Shown: piece after piece, positions 1-8,015 of the stretch
Layout of the letters: the number at the start of each line of letters is the position of its first letter
Position numbering within the stretch: position 1 is the first letter of the stretch
From: Flavobacterium sp. HSC-32F16
Lineage (GTDB): Bacteria; Bacteroidota; Bacteroidia; Flavobacteriales; Flavobacteriaceae
Assembly (NCBI RefSeq): GCF_024171645.1
Contig: NZ_JALKAC010000003.1
Location: 420,194 to 484,193, forward strand
DNA: 64,000 bases
Direction: 5' to 3'
Notes under the pieces: generated by a model
What the model saw: only the letters and a program-made list of their open reading frames with translations
What the model was told of the DNA's origin: nothing
Database searches by the model: none
Translations under genes and position numbers: made by a program

Positions 1-353
1 TTAACGTGATTAAAAAGATGCTCATGCATGAAATACCAATAACTTTGAATATCATTTTTATCCATTGGATAATATTCATCCAAATTGAAAGTTACTACGT
101 TTTCAAAACTTAAACCTTCTTCTTTATGAAGACGAACTAATTCTTCATATACTTTTATCGGAGAAGATCCAGTTGCCAAACCTAAAATACAAGGTTCGTT
201 TAACTCTTCTTTTCTCTGAATTATATTGGCTATTTCCTGAGCTACTAAAATCGAAGCCTCTTTAGACGAATCAAAAATTACATTATGTATCTTTTCAAAA
301 CGCGTTTCTTCGAATTTTCCTGCTTCTTTGAAATTTATACTTTCTTTAATCAT
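1..353 (-). CDS. nagB: glucosamine-6-phosphate deaminase, N-terminal part (cut by window edge)
   Basis: Translating the minus strand from the ATG at 351-353 gives an open frame that runs off the left edge (about 117 residues). It contains CILGLATGSSPIKVYEEL, the phosphate-binding LATGSSP stretch of NagB, and then FENVVTFNLDEYYPM, whose Asp-Glu pair is characteristic of the family. NagB converts glucosamine-6-P to fructose-6-P and ammonia in the cytoplasm. The N-terminal extension of about 45 residues before the ATGSSP motif fits Bacteroidota NagB proteins. The 3' end is not visible, so intactness cannot be judged. Confidence 0.9.
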   Translation of the reverse strand, partial: MIKESINFKEAGKFEETRFEKIHNVIFDSSKEASILVAQEIANIIQRKEELNEPCILGLATGSSPIKVYEELVRLHKEEGLSFENVVTFNLDEYYPMDKNDIQSYWYFMHEHLFNHV

Positions 354-391
354 TTGCCTGATGTTCTAATTATTTAGTATAAAATTAAATA

Positions 392-404
392 TTACATAAT
401 GTAA
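392..404. promoter_or_regulatory. palindrome upstream of nagB
   Basis: TTACATAATGTAA is a perfect 6-bp inverted repeat around a single central base, 39 bp upstream of the nagB start. It could be an operator for a dimeric regulator of amino sugar genes. Nothing else supports this and AT-rich palindromes arise by chance. Confidence 0.3.
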
Positions 405-493
405 ATAATCAAAAATTCGACTAATAACCTGTTACCTTCGCTATAGGGCAAAATTGGTAACTTTAAGCAAAAACATTACAAATCAAAAAGCGG

Positions 494-2593
494 TTATAAT
501 GTTTCAATTACATTTATTTCTGCAATAGAAACGGTCGATCCCTTCGCTACCGCTGACTTGGCTGTGAAACGAATATATCTGGCTTTGGCTTTTTTGAAAG
601 TCTTAACCTGCTCGATTGGGTTATGCTTAATATTCGAAAATTCACCTTCAGACTGCAAAACCCAGTTTACATTATCTATACTAGTGTAGAATTCGTAATT
701 TGATATTAAATTAAGATTGTTGCCCACTTGCTGCGGCACATATGTAAAACCACTTAGTGTTAAAAGACTTCCCATATCTATCGTTATTTCTTGCGGAAGT
801 TTATTTGCATCACCTCCAAAACTCCAATCTGTATTTGGATTTCCGTCGATAACCCGGTCTGCTGATTTCAAATCTCCGCTGGATGCCGAAACTATTTTCC
901 AGTTTTCTTTTGATGCGCCGTATTTTGCTGTTTTCACAGCACTGCTTATATTTTCTGCAACATCAATAACTACAGCTTTTATGGTAACCGCTTTATTAAC
1001 CCGAAATACTCCTTTATATAGAGTACTTTTTTTTGTTGGCTTTTTTCCGTCAAGCGAATAATAAACAGGATTTCCATCTTCCGTTTTTATGGTTACATCA
1101 CCATTTTTATCACGCTGAATTTCCGGCATACGCACAAAAGTCGGTGCATTGTAAGCCTGAATATTTGAAATAACAATGTTTGCTTTTGAATCTGTAATAT
1201 TGATTCTTAATGCCGATGCTTTAACTCTGTCGATTCTTAAAATTCTTTTGTAACCAATAGTGGTTTCATTTGCAGCGGTTTTCCAGTTTCCATCCACTTT
1301 AACTTCAACATTAAAAGCTTTTACGCGCTGTCCAAGCGCAATATATTCCTGAAGTAAAACCCGGTTTATGTCTGTAGGTTTTTCAAATTCGAAAGTTATC
1401 GAAGCCGTTTTTACATTATCGTCTGTTGCCCAATAGGAGTTTTTATTTCCGTCAACCGCATTTTTTGCTGCAAATTCTATGTTATTTCCTCTAACATTAT
1501 CCGCAGCAATTTTTGTTTTAGATAATAATTCCGTTTTAAAATCAGCTTTTATAGCTGCAACCAATTCTCTTAATCTCGCTTCGTCATTTTCATGAACCAA
1601 ACCTCTTCTGTCAACCGGCAGATTTAATAATAAAGTCGCATTTCGACCAATTGATTCATAATAAATATCGACCATTTCATCCAGCGGACGCACTTTATCA
1701 TCTTCAACCGAATGGTAAAACCATCCCGGTCTTATTGAAACATCGGCTTCGCCCGGAACCCATTTTTCGCCGTCTTCATGTCCCGACATAAATTCGGTAT
1801 AATGCACTTTTCCGGCCAATTCATCTTTCTGGCGCAAAAGCGACCAGTTTGTTTTTCCGGCACGGCCTTCTTCATTTCCAATCCATCGCGCTTCAGAAGG
1901 ACCAACTCCCCAAACCAAAGTTTTAGGTGCCGTTTTGTAGATTAATTTATAGGTTTCATCCCAATTGTAATATTCAAGCGTATTAATTTTTCTCGTTTCG
2001 TTTGCACCGCCGTAATAGCCGTCGCCGCCGTTTGCACCATCAAACCACATTTCGAAAACATCTCCGTAATTGGTCAATAATTCTTTCAGCTGATTTCTGA
2101 AATATGTAATATATTCAGGTTTTCCATATTCAGCGTGATTTCTGTCCCAAGGCGAAAGGTATAATCCTAATTTTAAATCATATTCTTTACAAGCTTCTGC
2201 CAATTCTTTAACTAAATCACCTTTTCCGTTTTTCCACGGAGAATTCTTTACGGAACGTTCCGTATACGCCGACGGCCATAAACAAAATCCATCATGATGT
2301 TTGGCTACCAATATAATTCCTTTCATTCCGGCCGCTTTCACAATGCGCGCCCATTGGCGAACATCTAAATTTGTCGGGTTAAATAAAGCCGGAGATTCAT
2401 CGCCATAACCCCACTCTTTATTGGTGAATGTATTTAATGAAAAATGCACAAAAGCATAAAATTCCATTTCCTGCCAATCGATTTGTTTTTGCGTAGGAAG
2501 CGGTCCAAAAGGTTTTGGAGCATTTGCCAATTCCTGACTTAAACTGCTGGAAATTACCCCAAAAAGGCATAAGGAAAGAAAGATATTTTTCAT
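494..2593 (-). CDS. secreted alpha-L-fucosidase, GH29, with two F5/8-type C domains
   Basis: 699 residues with a signal peptide (first ~19 residues). The GH29 barrel occupies about residues 30-350: HHDGF is at 99-103, and the catalytic nucleophile is probably Asp185 in EMWFDGANG. After it come a discoidin/F5-8C-like domain (about 365-482), a short chitobiase/hexosaminidase C-terminal type domain (about 495-557) and a second F5-8C-like domain (about 566-698). These accessory domains usually bind galactose- or fucose-bearing glycans. GH29 enzymes release terminal alpha-L-fucose by a retaining mechanism. The gene stands alone on the minus strand, next to nagB; no SusCD is adjacent. The family is clear, the natural substrate is not. 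Confidence 0.9.
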   Translation of the reverse strand: MKNIFLSLCLFGVISSSLSQELANAPKPFGPLPTQKQIDWQEMEFYAFVHFSLNTFTNKEWGYGDESPALFNPTNLDVRQWARIVKAAGMKGIILVAKHHDGFCLWPSAYTERSVKNSPWKNGKGDLVKELAEACKEYDLKLGLYLSPWDRNHAEYGKPEYITYFRNQLKELLTNYGDVFEMWFDGANGGDGYYGGANETRKINTLEYYNWDETYKLIYKTAPKTLVWGVGPSEARWIGNEEGRAGKTNWSLLRQKDELAGKVHYTEFMSGHEDGEKWVPGEADVSIRPGWFYHSVEDDKVRPLDEMVDIYYESIGRNATLLLNLPVDRRGLVHENDEARLRELVAAIKADFKTELLSKTKIAADNVRGNNIEFAAKNAVDGNKNSYWATDDNVKTASITFEFEKPTDINRVLLQEYIALGQRVKAFNVEVKVDGNWKTAANETTIGYKRILRIDRVKASALRINITDSKANIVISNIQAYNAPTFVRMPEIQRDKNGDVTIKTEDGNPVYYSLDGKKPTKKSTLYKGVFRVNKAVTIKAVVIDVAENISSAVKTAKYGASKENWKIVSASSGDLKSADRVIDGNPNTDWSFGGDANKLPQEITIDMGSLLTLSGFTYVPQQVGNNLNLISNYEFYTSIDNVNWVLQSEGEFSNIKHNPIEQVKTFKKAKARYIRFTAKSAVAKGSTVSIAEINVIETL

Positions 2594-2762
2594 TGTACGA
2601 TGATTTATAACGTATTATTAAAATAGGAACAACACAATATTAACGTAAATTACAATTCTAATTGTTTTTATTTCGACCAACAACGATTTTGCCTATGGTT
2701 TTGGTAAAATGTTAGATGTGGAATTTAATATCAAAATCAATTCAGATAATATTAATTTCCGT

Positions 2763-2795
2763 AAACCCGACAGGTTTTAAAAACCTGTCGGGTTT
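2763..2795. repeat. intergenic palindrome (GACAGGTTTT type)
   Basis: A near-perfect 33-bp inverted repeat, CCGACAGGTTTT paired with AAAACCTGTCGG. It lies between the fucosidase start and the 105-aa gene (gap 2594-2825). It is the same family as the palindrome at 42846-42876 and related to the CCTGCAAGGTTTT elements at 5579 and 49687. It has no T-run, so it is not a classical terminator. The rest of the gap shows nothing else. Confidence 0.7.
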
Positions 2796-2825
2796 ATTGC
2801 GGTGTGTCTTGTGCGCAAAGAATTA

Positions 2826-3143
2826 TCAAAACTCAATATCCACTAATTGATTGATTTTATCTAATAACTCAAATTCATCGATTGGAAATAACTGAAGTAC
2901 GGTTTCTAATAGTAAAACCACATTTATGGATTCATAATTAGCATCTTTTGCTTCGTTTTGGTCTAATGCTAAAATACTTGATTTTAGCATATTGGTAATA
3001 ATAGAACCTAATTCATAATAACTTCCTACTTTTATTTTCACATTATAAATATCTTTTTCATCCTGAATAGGCTTTAAGGTATTAAAATATTCGGCAGTTA
3101 ATGTTTGAAGATTTCCCAAGCTTTTAATGTTTTTTAATTCCAT
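2826..3143 (-). CDS. unknown 105-residue protein
   Basis: An acidic, mostly helical protein of 105 residues without signal peptide or membrane segment; I do not recognise the family. It begins MELKNIKSLGNLQTLTAEYF and is rich in Leu, Ile and Glu. It is divergent from the XRE regulator at 3264, with 120 bp of AT-rich DNA between the starts, so the two may share a control region. The open frame and normal codon use make it a likely real gene. A role as partner of the regulator is only suggested by position. Confidence 0.55.
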   Translation of the reverse strand: MELKNIKSLGNLQTLTAEYFNTLKPIQDEKDIYNVKIKVGSYYELGSIITNMLKSSILALDQNEAKDANYESINVVLLLETVLQLFPIDEFELLDKINQLVDIEF

Positions 3144-3263
3144 TGTATTCTAACTTTTATTTTTGCACGAATATACAAAAAAAACAGTCATATTTAACCG
3201 TTCATATATGTTCCTGTTTTTTTGGCTACTTACTCCTAATTTTCAGAATATAATCAGCAATAA

Positions 3264-3491
3264 ATGAGAAAAACTGAAGTACCTGAATCTGTTAAGATTG
3301 TAGGAAATAATATAAGAGAAATTATCAAAGAAAAAGGTCTTAAAGTAAGACATGTTGCTCATGATTCTGATTTAGATATCGAAGCATTAAGAAGATATAT
3401 GCTTGGGAAACAAATTATGGGTATCGATAAGCTTATACGTATCAGCAAAGCTTTGAATGTCGAGATCTCGGAATTGTTTACAGAATTATAA
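3264..3491 (+). CDS. small XRE/Cro-CI family DNA-binding protein
   Basis: 75 residues, nearly all one helix-turn-helix domain. VGNNIREIIKEKGLKVRHVA forms helices 1-2 and the recognition region follows at about 32-50, ending with a typical ALNVEISELF tail. It probably binds DNA as a dimer and may repress itself and the divergent 105-aa gene. Stand-alone XRE proteins of this size are common in accessory patches and antitoxin pairs; no toxin is recognisable next to it. Confidence 0.8.
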   Translation: MRKTEVPESVKIVGNNIREIIKEKGLKVRHVAHDSDLDIEALRRYMLGKQIMGIDKLIRISKALNVEISELFTEL

Positions 3492-3549
3492 TTCAGATAT
3501 TGTAAAATTGTCAAAAAACAGCCCCCTTTTTGGAGTCTATTTTGTTTAA

Positions 3550-3865
3550 TTAATTTTTTTCTTTTAAATCCCAATTTAATCGCATAGTGGATTCTTCAAC
3601 AATTAGTAAATCCCTATTTAATGAATGTCTTACTAATTTAAATCCTGAAAATTCAGAACTGAAATCAAATTCAAAATTTTCATAGTACTCATTATTTTCA
3701 GTAATTATTATTTTTCTTCTTCAATTATTTTTGGTAAAATTTCGTTAGTATATTAAACCTTATTGGTTCATTAAATTCTCCATTTTCATAGACCGAAACA
3801 TCCCGTAAGTTATCACAGTAACCTATTCTTAAAGTTCCTTTTTCATAATTTATTATCCTTTGCAT
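3550..3865 (-). pseudogene. frameshifted remnant of a small unknown protein
   Basis: On the minus strand an ATG at 3865 opens a frame beginning MQRIINYEKGTLRIGYCD that stops after about 46 residues. Coding character resumes downstream in another frame with ENNEYYENFEFDF and continues to LNWDLKEKN, ending at 3550. A short middle stretch (LPKIIEEEK) is in the third frame. The joined product would be about 105 residues. Two small indels around A-runs near 3700-3740 would explain it. The reading is mine; the family is unknown. It could also be sequencing error in homopolymers. Confidence 0.45.
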
Positions 3866-4024
3866 TGTTCTTAATTTTATAAATTATAAAACAAACATAC
3901 AATAGCCACACAACCCATTTAAAACAAGTTACTAATAAAAATATGTGTGTTTCAACAATCATAATTTGAAATCGAAATCACAATAAAATTCCAAACTAAA
4001 AACCAGAAACAAAATACTTAACCC

Positions 4025-4044
4025 TTTATGATTTCAATCATAAA
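4025..4044. promoter_or_regulatory. 20-bp palindrome upstream of hmp, probable operator
   Basis: TTTATGATTTCAATCATAAA is a perfect 9-bp inverted repeat with a 2-bp centre, 95 bp before the preferred hmp start and just upstream of a TTTG at 4052-4055 that could be a -33 box. hmp is normally induced by nitric oxide, so this is a candidate site for a Crp/Fnr-type or Rrf2-type NO sensor. Which regulator binds is unknown. Confidence 0.45.
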
Positions 4045-4139
4045 ACGAAGCTTTGTCGTGGGGTTAAATTTGCTGTTATAAACTCTAAGACAGCATATTT
4101 CTTAGAATTTTGAATTTAAATCCTAATAAATTATTCAAA

Positions 4140-5351
4140 ATGAATCCACATCAAAAAGAGCTTATTAAAGCTACAATTCCTATTTTACGAGCGAGCGGCG
4201 AAGACCTTACCAATTATTTTTATGCCAGAATGTTTAAACATCATCCTGAATTACGAAATATGTTTAATATGGGAAATCAGGCAAACGGAAGACAAAAATC
4301 TGCTTTAGCAAACGCAGTTTTGGCTTACGCCGAAAATATAGAAGATCCGTCAGTTTTAATTGGCGTATTAAAAGGAATCGGAACCAAACACCGGAGCCTT
4401 GATATCCAGCCGGAACAATATAAAATCGTAGGAACACATCTTATCGCCTCGATTGGAGAAGTTGTTGGAGACGCCGCCACACCCGAAATTCTTGAAGCCT
4501 GGACCGTTGCTTTTTACGAACTTGCCGCAATTATGATTAATATCGAAAAAGATTTATATCAGGAAAATATCGAAAAAACCGGAAGCTGGAACGGCTGGAG
4601 AAAATTCATCATTAAAAAAATTGTTGAAGAATCGGCGGAAATTAAATCCTTTTATCTTTATCCCGAAGACGGTAAGGAAATCGCCAATTTTCACTCCGGG
4701 CAGTTTATCAGCGTTCAGGTTTTTGTACCCGAACTGAATCTTTTACAGCCAAGACAATACAGTTTGTCAAGCACTTTTAATCCTGAATATTACAGAATTT
4801 CGGTAAAAAAAGAAAGCGGCATTGCACCAAATCCAAACGGATGGGTTTCGAATACAATGCATTCAAAATCTGAAGGCGATATTATTTCTATTTCTTCTCC
4901 TGCAGGATTGTTTCATTTAGAAAAAGATTCTCAAAATCCGTTAGTATTAATAAGCGGCGGCGTTGGACTTACGCCGATGTTAAGCATGCTGGAAACCAAT
5001 TTAAATTCAATTCAGAATAAAAAAACAATCTGGATTCACGGCTGCAGAAACGAATCTGTTCACGCTTTTAAAGATCAAATTTCGGCTTTAAAAGAAGAAG
5101 CGAATCACTTAGAAACCTTTACTTTTTATGATGCTGTAACGCCGGAAAATATAATCTCAAATGAAGTAATTCAAGGCCGCGTTGATCTTCATAAATGCAA
5201 AGATTCAATTTTATTAGAAGAAGCCCGATATTATATCTGCGGGCCTGAAATTTTCATAAAAACGCAATATGAAGCACTTATTAATTTAAACGTAAATCAG
5301 AAAAATATTTTCTATGAAGAATTTGGACCTCAGCTAATTAATTTGAATTAA
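4140..5351 (+). CDS. hmp: flavohemoglobin, nitric oxide dioxygenase
   Basis: 403 residues from the ATG at 4140. An in-frame TTG 30 bp upstream is possible but would add ten residues not expected for the family. The globin domain (about 1-135) carries the probable haem-ligand His84 in TKHRSLDIQPEQY and the FNMGNQANG stretch. A ferredoxin-reductase FAD domain follows, with PRQYSLSS, then an NAD domain with GGVGLTPM and a terminal YEEFGP. Hmp oxidises NO to nitrate using O2 and NAD(P)H in the cytoplasm. The downstream 69-aa gene starts one base after the stop, so the two are cotranscribed. Confidence 0.95.
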   Translation: MNPHQKELIKATIPILRASGEDLTNYFYARMFKHHPELRNMFNMGNQANGRQKSALANAVLAYAENIEDPSVLIGVLKGIGTKHRSLDIQPEQYKIVGTHLIASIGEVVGDAATPEILEAWTVAFYELAAIMINIEKDLYQENIEKTGSWNGWRKFIIKKIVEESAEIKSFYLYPEDGKEIANFHSGQFISVQVFVPELNLLQPRQYSLSSTFNPEYYRISVKKESGIAPNPNGWVSNTMHSKSEGDIISISSPAGLFHLEKDSQNPLVLISGGVGLTPMLSMLETNLNSIQNKKTIWIHGCRNESVHAFKDQISALKEEANHLETFTFYDAVTPENIISNEVIQGRVDLHKCKDSILLEEARYYICGPEIFIKTQYEALINLNVNQKNIFYEEFGPQLINLN

Positions 5352-5352
5352 A

Positions 5353-5562
5353 ATGAGAATTGTCTGGTTGTATAATAGGAAATTATTAATTCAAATACTT
5401 CAAAATCTGACAACAACGTTTTTTATAACTTTAATTCTCGCCAGTATTAACTGCTCTAATAAATCTGTTTTTTTATTTTTTTGGATGCGCTCCTGGCTGG
5501 TTGCGGCTTTAATTTCAAATTTGTTTTCAGTTTTTATATTTTCAAATAAAAAAGATTCCTAA
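5353..5562 (+). CDS. DUF2798-like small membrane protein
   Basis: 69 residues with two hydrophobic segments (about 17-33 and 46-63) joined by a short polar loop. The FFWMRSWLVAALISN stretch matches the pattern of DUF2798 inner-membrane proteins. The ATG lies one base after the hmp stop, so translation is probably coupled. Function is unknown; the context suggests a link to NO or oxidative stress, which is inference only. Confidence 0.65.
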   Translation: MRIVWLYNRKLLIQILQNLTTTFFITLILASINCSNKSVFLFFWMRSWLVAALISNLFSVFIFSNKKDS

Positions 5563-5578
5563 AATTAGGTTTCAACTC

Positions 5579-5676
5579 CTGCAAGGTTTCCAAAACCTTG
5601 CAGGTTTAAATTTTATGCCCAAATAACTTATTGTTTTAAATATAGAATACCTACAAGGTTTTGAAAACCTTGCAGG
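5579..5676. repeat. composite two-hairpin element, copy 1
   Basis: Two 26-27 bp palindromes, CCTGCAAGGTTT-type at 5579-5604 and CCTACAAGGTTTTG-type at 5650-5676, separated by about 45 bp. The first is followed by GTTTAAA and the second by AAAGC. The same arrangement and the same flanking words occur at 49687-49774, so this is one element of about 100 bp rather than two chance hairpins. It lies between hmp-DUF2798 and the PUL. Confidence 0.8.
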
Positions 5677-5690
5677 AAAGCAAAAAACTA

Positions 5691-5722
5691 GAAAAGCCTT
5701 CAGAAATCTGAAGGCTTTTTAA
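5691..5722. terminator. bidirectional rho-independent terminator
   Basis: AAAGCCTTCAG (5693-5703) pairs perfectly with CTGAAGGCTTT (5708-5718) around a 4-base loop, with A's before and T's after. It serves the convergent DUF2798 gene (plus) and the GH43 gene ending at 5726 (minus). Confidence 0.9.
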
Positions 5723-5725
5723 TTA

Positions 5726-6703
5726 CTAATTAACTTTTAGAAACTGAAAACTTGCAGGATCAGCGACTATTTTTCCATCTTTAAATTCAACTGAAATAAT
5801 TCCGGCTTTTCTTGGAGATACCGCACTTTCATTAAAATGAGTATGCAAAATATAATGCATTTTATTGTTTTTATCCCAAAATACATCTCCGTGACCAATT
5901 CCATTTTGTTTCGTAATTTTTTTGCTGATGATTGGGCTGTCTACAGCTTTTATCCAAGGTCCAAGCGGATTTTTACTGGTTGCATAACCCACGGCATAAT
6001 CAATATTTCTGAAATCATTTGCCGAATAAATCATGTAATACAAGCCGTTATGTTTTAAAACTGTCGGGCCTTCTGTAACCGGCCAGCTTACGTTTTGTGT
6101 GTTTTCCCAAGGTAAAATTCCCGAAATACATTCCGTTAAAGTTTCTGGTTTTATACTTTTAAAATCGTCATTGATTTCTGCTGCGAAAATTCGGTTTCCG
6201 TTTGTTAAACGAACATGATAGAGGTATTTTTTTCCATCTTCATCAATAAAAATAAACGGATCAATTTGGTTTCCGGTTTTAATAATCGGTTCTTTTAATT
6301 CGCTTTTAAATGGCCCAAGCGGACTGTCACTTGCTGCGACTGCAATATTTTCATTCGCAGTATAAATCATGTAAAATTTATTTTGATACGAAAGTATCTG
6401 CGGTGCCCAGAAACCTTTGTCACCAAAAGCATCTCCTTTTTTTAAAGCCAGACCGCCCTGCGCGCCATTTGGACCTTTCCAGTCTTTTAAATCTGTTGAG
6501 GTATATACCTGAAATCCTTCACCGTTTGGAAAATCTCCTGTTGTCGTTCCATATAAATAATAGGTTCCTTTGTTGTAAAATATAGTTGGATCGGCCAGTA
6601 AGATGGTATTCGATTTTACTTCTTTTGGTTTATCTGTGCTTTTTTCCTGCGAACAGGCTGTGAAGACACAGAGGGATGTTATTAAGGTTAGTATTTTTTT
6701 CAT
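5726..6703 (-). CDS. GH43 glycoside hydrolase, lipoprotein
   Basis: 325 residues from the ATG at 6703; a longer frame would precede the obvious lipoprotein signal MKKILTLITSLCVFTAC (lipid-anchored Cys17). The five-bladed propeller carries the GH43 triad: Asp38 in LLADPTIF (base), Asp148 in QIDPFIF (pKa modulator) and Glu211 in VTEGPTVL (acid). GH43 enzymes mostly act as alpha-L-arabinofuranosidases, arabinanases or beta-xylosidases, and some as exo-galactanases. This is the last gene of the PUL. Subfamily and bond specificity cannot be assigned by eye. Confidence 0.9.
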   Translation of the reverse strand: MKKILTLITSLCVFTACSQEKSTDKPKEVKSNTILLADPTIFYNKGTYYLYGTTTGDFPNGEGFQVYTSTDLKDWKGPNGAQGGLALKKGDAFGDKGFWAPQILSYQNKFYMIYTANENIAVAASDSPLGPFKSELKEPIIKTGNQIDPFIFIDEDGKKYLYHVRLTNGNRIFAAEINDDFKSIKPETLTECISGILPWENTQNVSWPVTEGPTVLKHNGLYYMIYSANDFRNIDYAVGYATSKNPLGPWIKAVDSPIISKKITKQNGIGHGDVFWDKNNKMHYILHTHFNESAVSPRKAGIISVEFKDGKIVADPASFQFLKVN

Positions 6704-6724
6704 TTTATACGGATTTATGTTTTT

Positions 6725-6797
6725 TTTAACCGCAAGGATCACAAGGAATTATGCAAAGCACACTAAGGGTAAATGATTTGCGTTCTTTGCGGTTAAA
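6725..6797. repeat. intergenic inverted repeat, TTTAACCGCAA arms
   Basis: TTTAACCGCAA (6725-6735) is repeated as its reverse complement at 6787-6797, with about 50 bp between that contain further near-repeats (GATCACAAGGAATT, GCAAAG). It fills the gap between galM and the GH43 gene. It looks like one of several intergenic palindrome families in this genome. Confidence 0.6.
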
Positions 6798-6812
6798 TTC
6801 GTTAAACTAATT

Positions 6813-7991
6813 CTACTTTTTCACAGAAAACTGATAATAAGAAACGGTATGATATTTTTCACCGGGTTTCAAAATAATCTGAGCAAATTTTGGCTGATTT
6901 GGCGCGTCTGGAAAATGCTGTGTTTCTAAAGCAAAAGCAGTTCTAAAATCGTCTTTTGCACCGGATTTAAATGTGTTTTTTGACTGCATAAAATTCCCGC
7001 TGTAAAACTGTAATCCCGGTTCTTGTGTAAAAATATCAAGCGTAATTCCTGATTTATCACCAGAAATTGTTGCCGCGTGATTTAATTCGTTTTTCTTGGT
7101 TCCGTTTAAAACGTAATTATGATCGTAGCCTTTCCCAAATTTCAACTGTTCATCTTTGGTTTCGATTCTTTCGCCAATAGTATGTTTTGAAATAAAATCA
7201 AAAGGGGTATTTTTCACTGCTTTTAATTCACCGCTCGGAATCAAACCTTCGTCAACCGGAGTAAATTCGTTGGCATAAATCTGTAATTTGTGATTTAAAA
7301 TCGTACCGCTTCCTTCTCCATTCAAATTAAAAAAAGCATGATTGGTTAAATTGACAATTGTTGTTTTATCTGTAGTAGCTTCATACTCCATTTTAACCGA
7401 ATTATCATCAGTAATTGTGTAAGTTACTTTTACTGATAAATTCCCAGGAAAACCTTGTTCCCTATCTGGCGAGACATAGCTAAAAACCAAAGTATTTTCA
7501 TTTGTTTTTTCGGCATTCCAAACTACATCCTGAAAACCTTTTACACCGCCATGCAAGGCATTTTTTCCATTGTTTAACGGAACTTGATATTGTCTTCCTT
7601 CTAATGTAAATTTTCCTTTTCCAATTCGGTTTCCCACTCTTCCAATTGTAGCTCCAAAGTAAGGTTCTGTCGAAGTTTTAAAACCTTTTGCGCTGTTCAT
7701 TCCCACAACAACATCGGTTGGTTTTCCGTTTTTATCGTTTACCCAAAGCCCAATTAGTCTTCCTCCGTAATTAGTAAAAGCGGCTTTGATTTCTTTGTTT
7801 TCTATCCAGTATAAATTGACTTTTTTACCATCGATTATCGTATCAAAATTTTTAGTTTCTAAAACGCTTTTTACTGAATCAGAAGTCATTTCTGAAGTTT
7901 CTTTTGAAGTTGTATTTTCTTTTTTATTGTCTTTACAATTGAACTGAAAAAGCGCCAGTAAAACGACAACTCCTATTTGGATATTTTTCAT
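6813..7991 (-). CDS. galM: aldose 1-epimerase, lipoprotein
   Basis: 392 residues; the lipobox LFQFNC gives lipid-anchored Cys19. The mutarotase fold is recognised by ALHGG (His147), the catalytic-acid His218 in NLTNHAFFNL and the probable base Glu356 in ALETQHFPDAPNQP. The enzyme interconverts alpha and beta anomers of free aldoses. As a lipoprotein it would act in the periplasm, on sugars freed by the neighbouring GH43 and GH2 enzymes. Minus-strand PUL member, 25 bp after the upstream GH43. Confidence 0.92.
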   Translation of the reverse strand: MKNIQIGVVVLLALFQFNCKDNKKENTTSKETSEMTSDSVKSVLETKNFDTIIDGKKVNLYWIENKEIKAAFTNYGGRLIGLWVNDKNGKPTDVVVGMNSAKGFKTSTEPYFGATIGRVGNRIGKGKFTLEGRQYQVPLNNGKNALHGGVKGFQDVVWNAEKTNENTLVFSYVSPDREQGFPGNLSVKVTYTITDDNSVKMEYEATTDKTTIVNLTNHAFFNLNGEGSGTILNHKLQIYANEFTPVDEGLIPSGELKAVKNTPFDFISKHTIGERIETKDEQLKFGKGYDHNYVLNGTKKNELNHAATISGDKSGITLDIFTQEPGLQFYSGNFMQSKNTFKSGAKDDFRTAFALETQHFPDAPNQPKFAQIILKPGEKYHTVSYYQFSVKK

Positions 7992-8015
7992 TTTGTGAAT
8001 TTTAAAATGTTTGTA

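Noticed and set aside
717..1061. 114-codon plus-strand open frame inside the fucosidase gene
   Set aside because: Fully antisense to well-defined F5-8C and beta domains of the GH29 protein; no domain character of its own.
494..2593. Grouping the fucosidase with the downstream PUL as one locus
   Set aside because: It is separated by plus-strand genes (XRE, hmp), a bidirectional terminator and repeats; no shared motif was found.
4110..4139. TTG start giving hmp ten more residues
   Set aside because: The ATG at 4140 gives the standard flavohemoglobin N-terminus and length.
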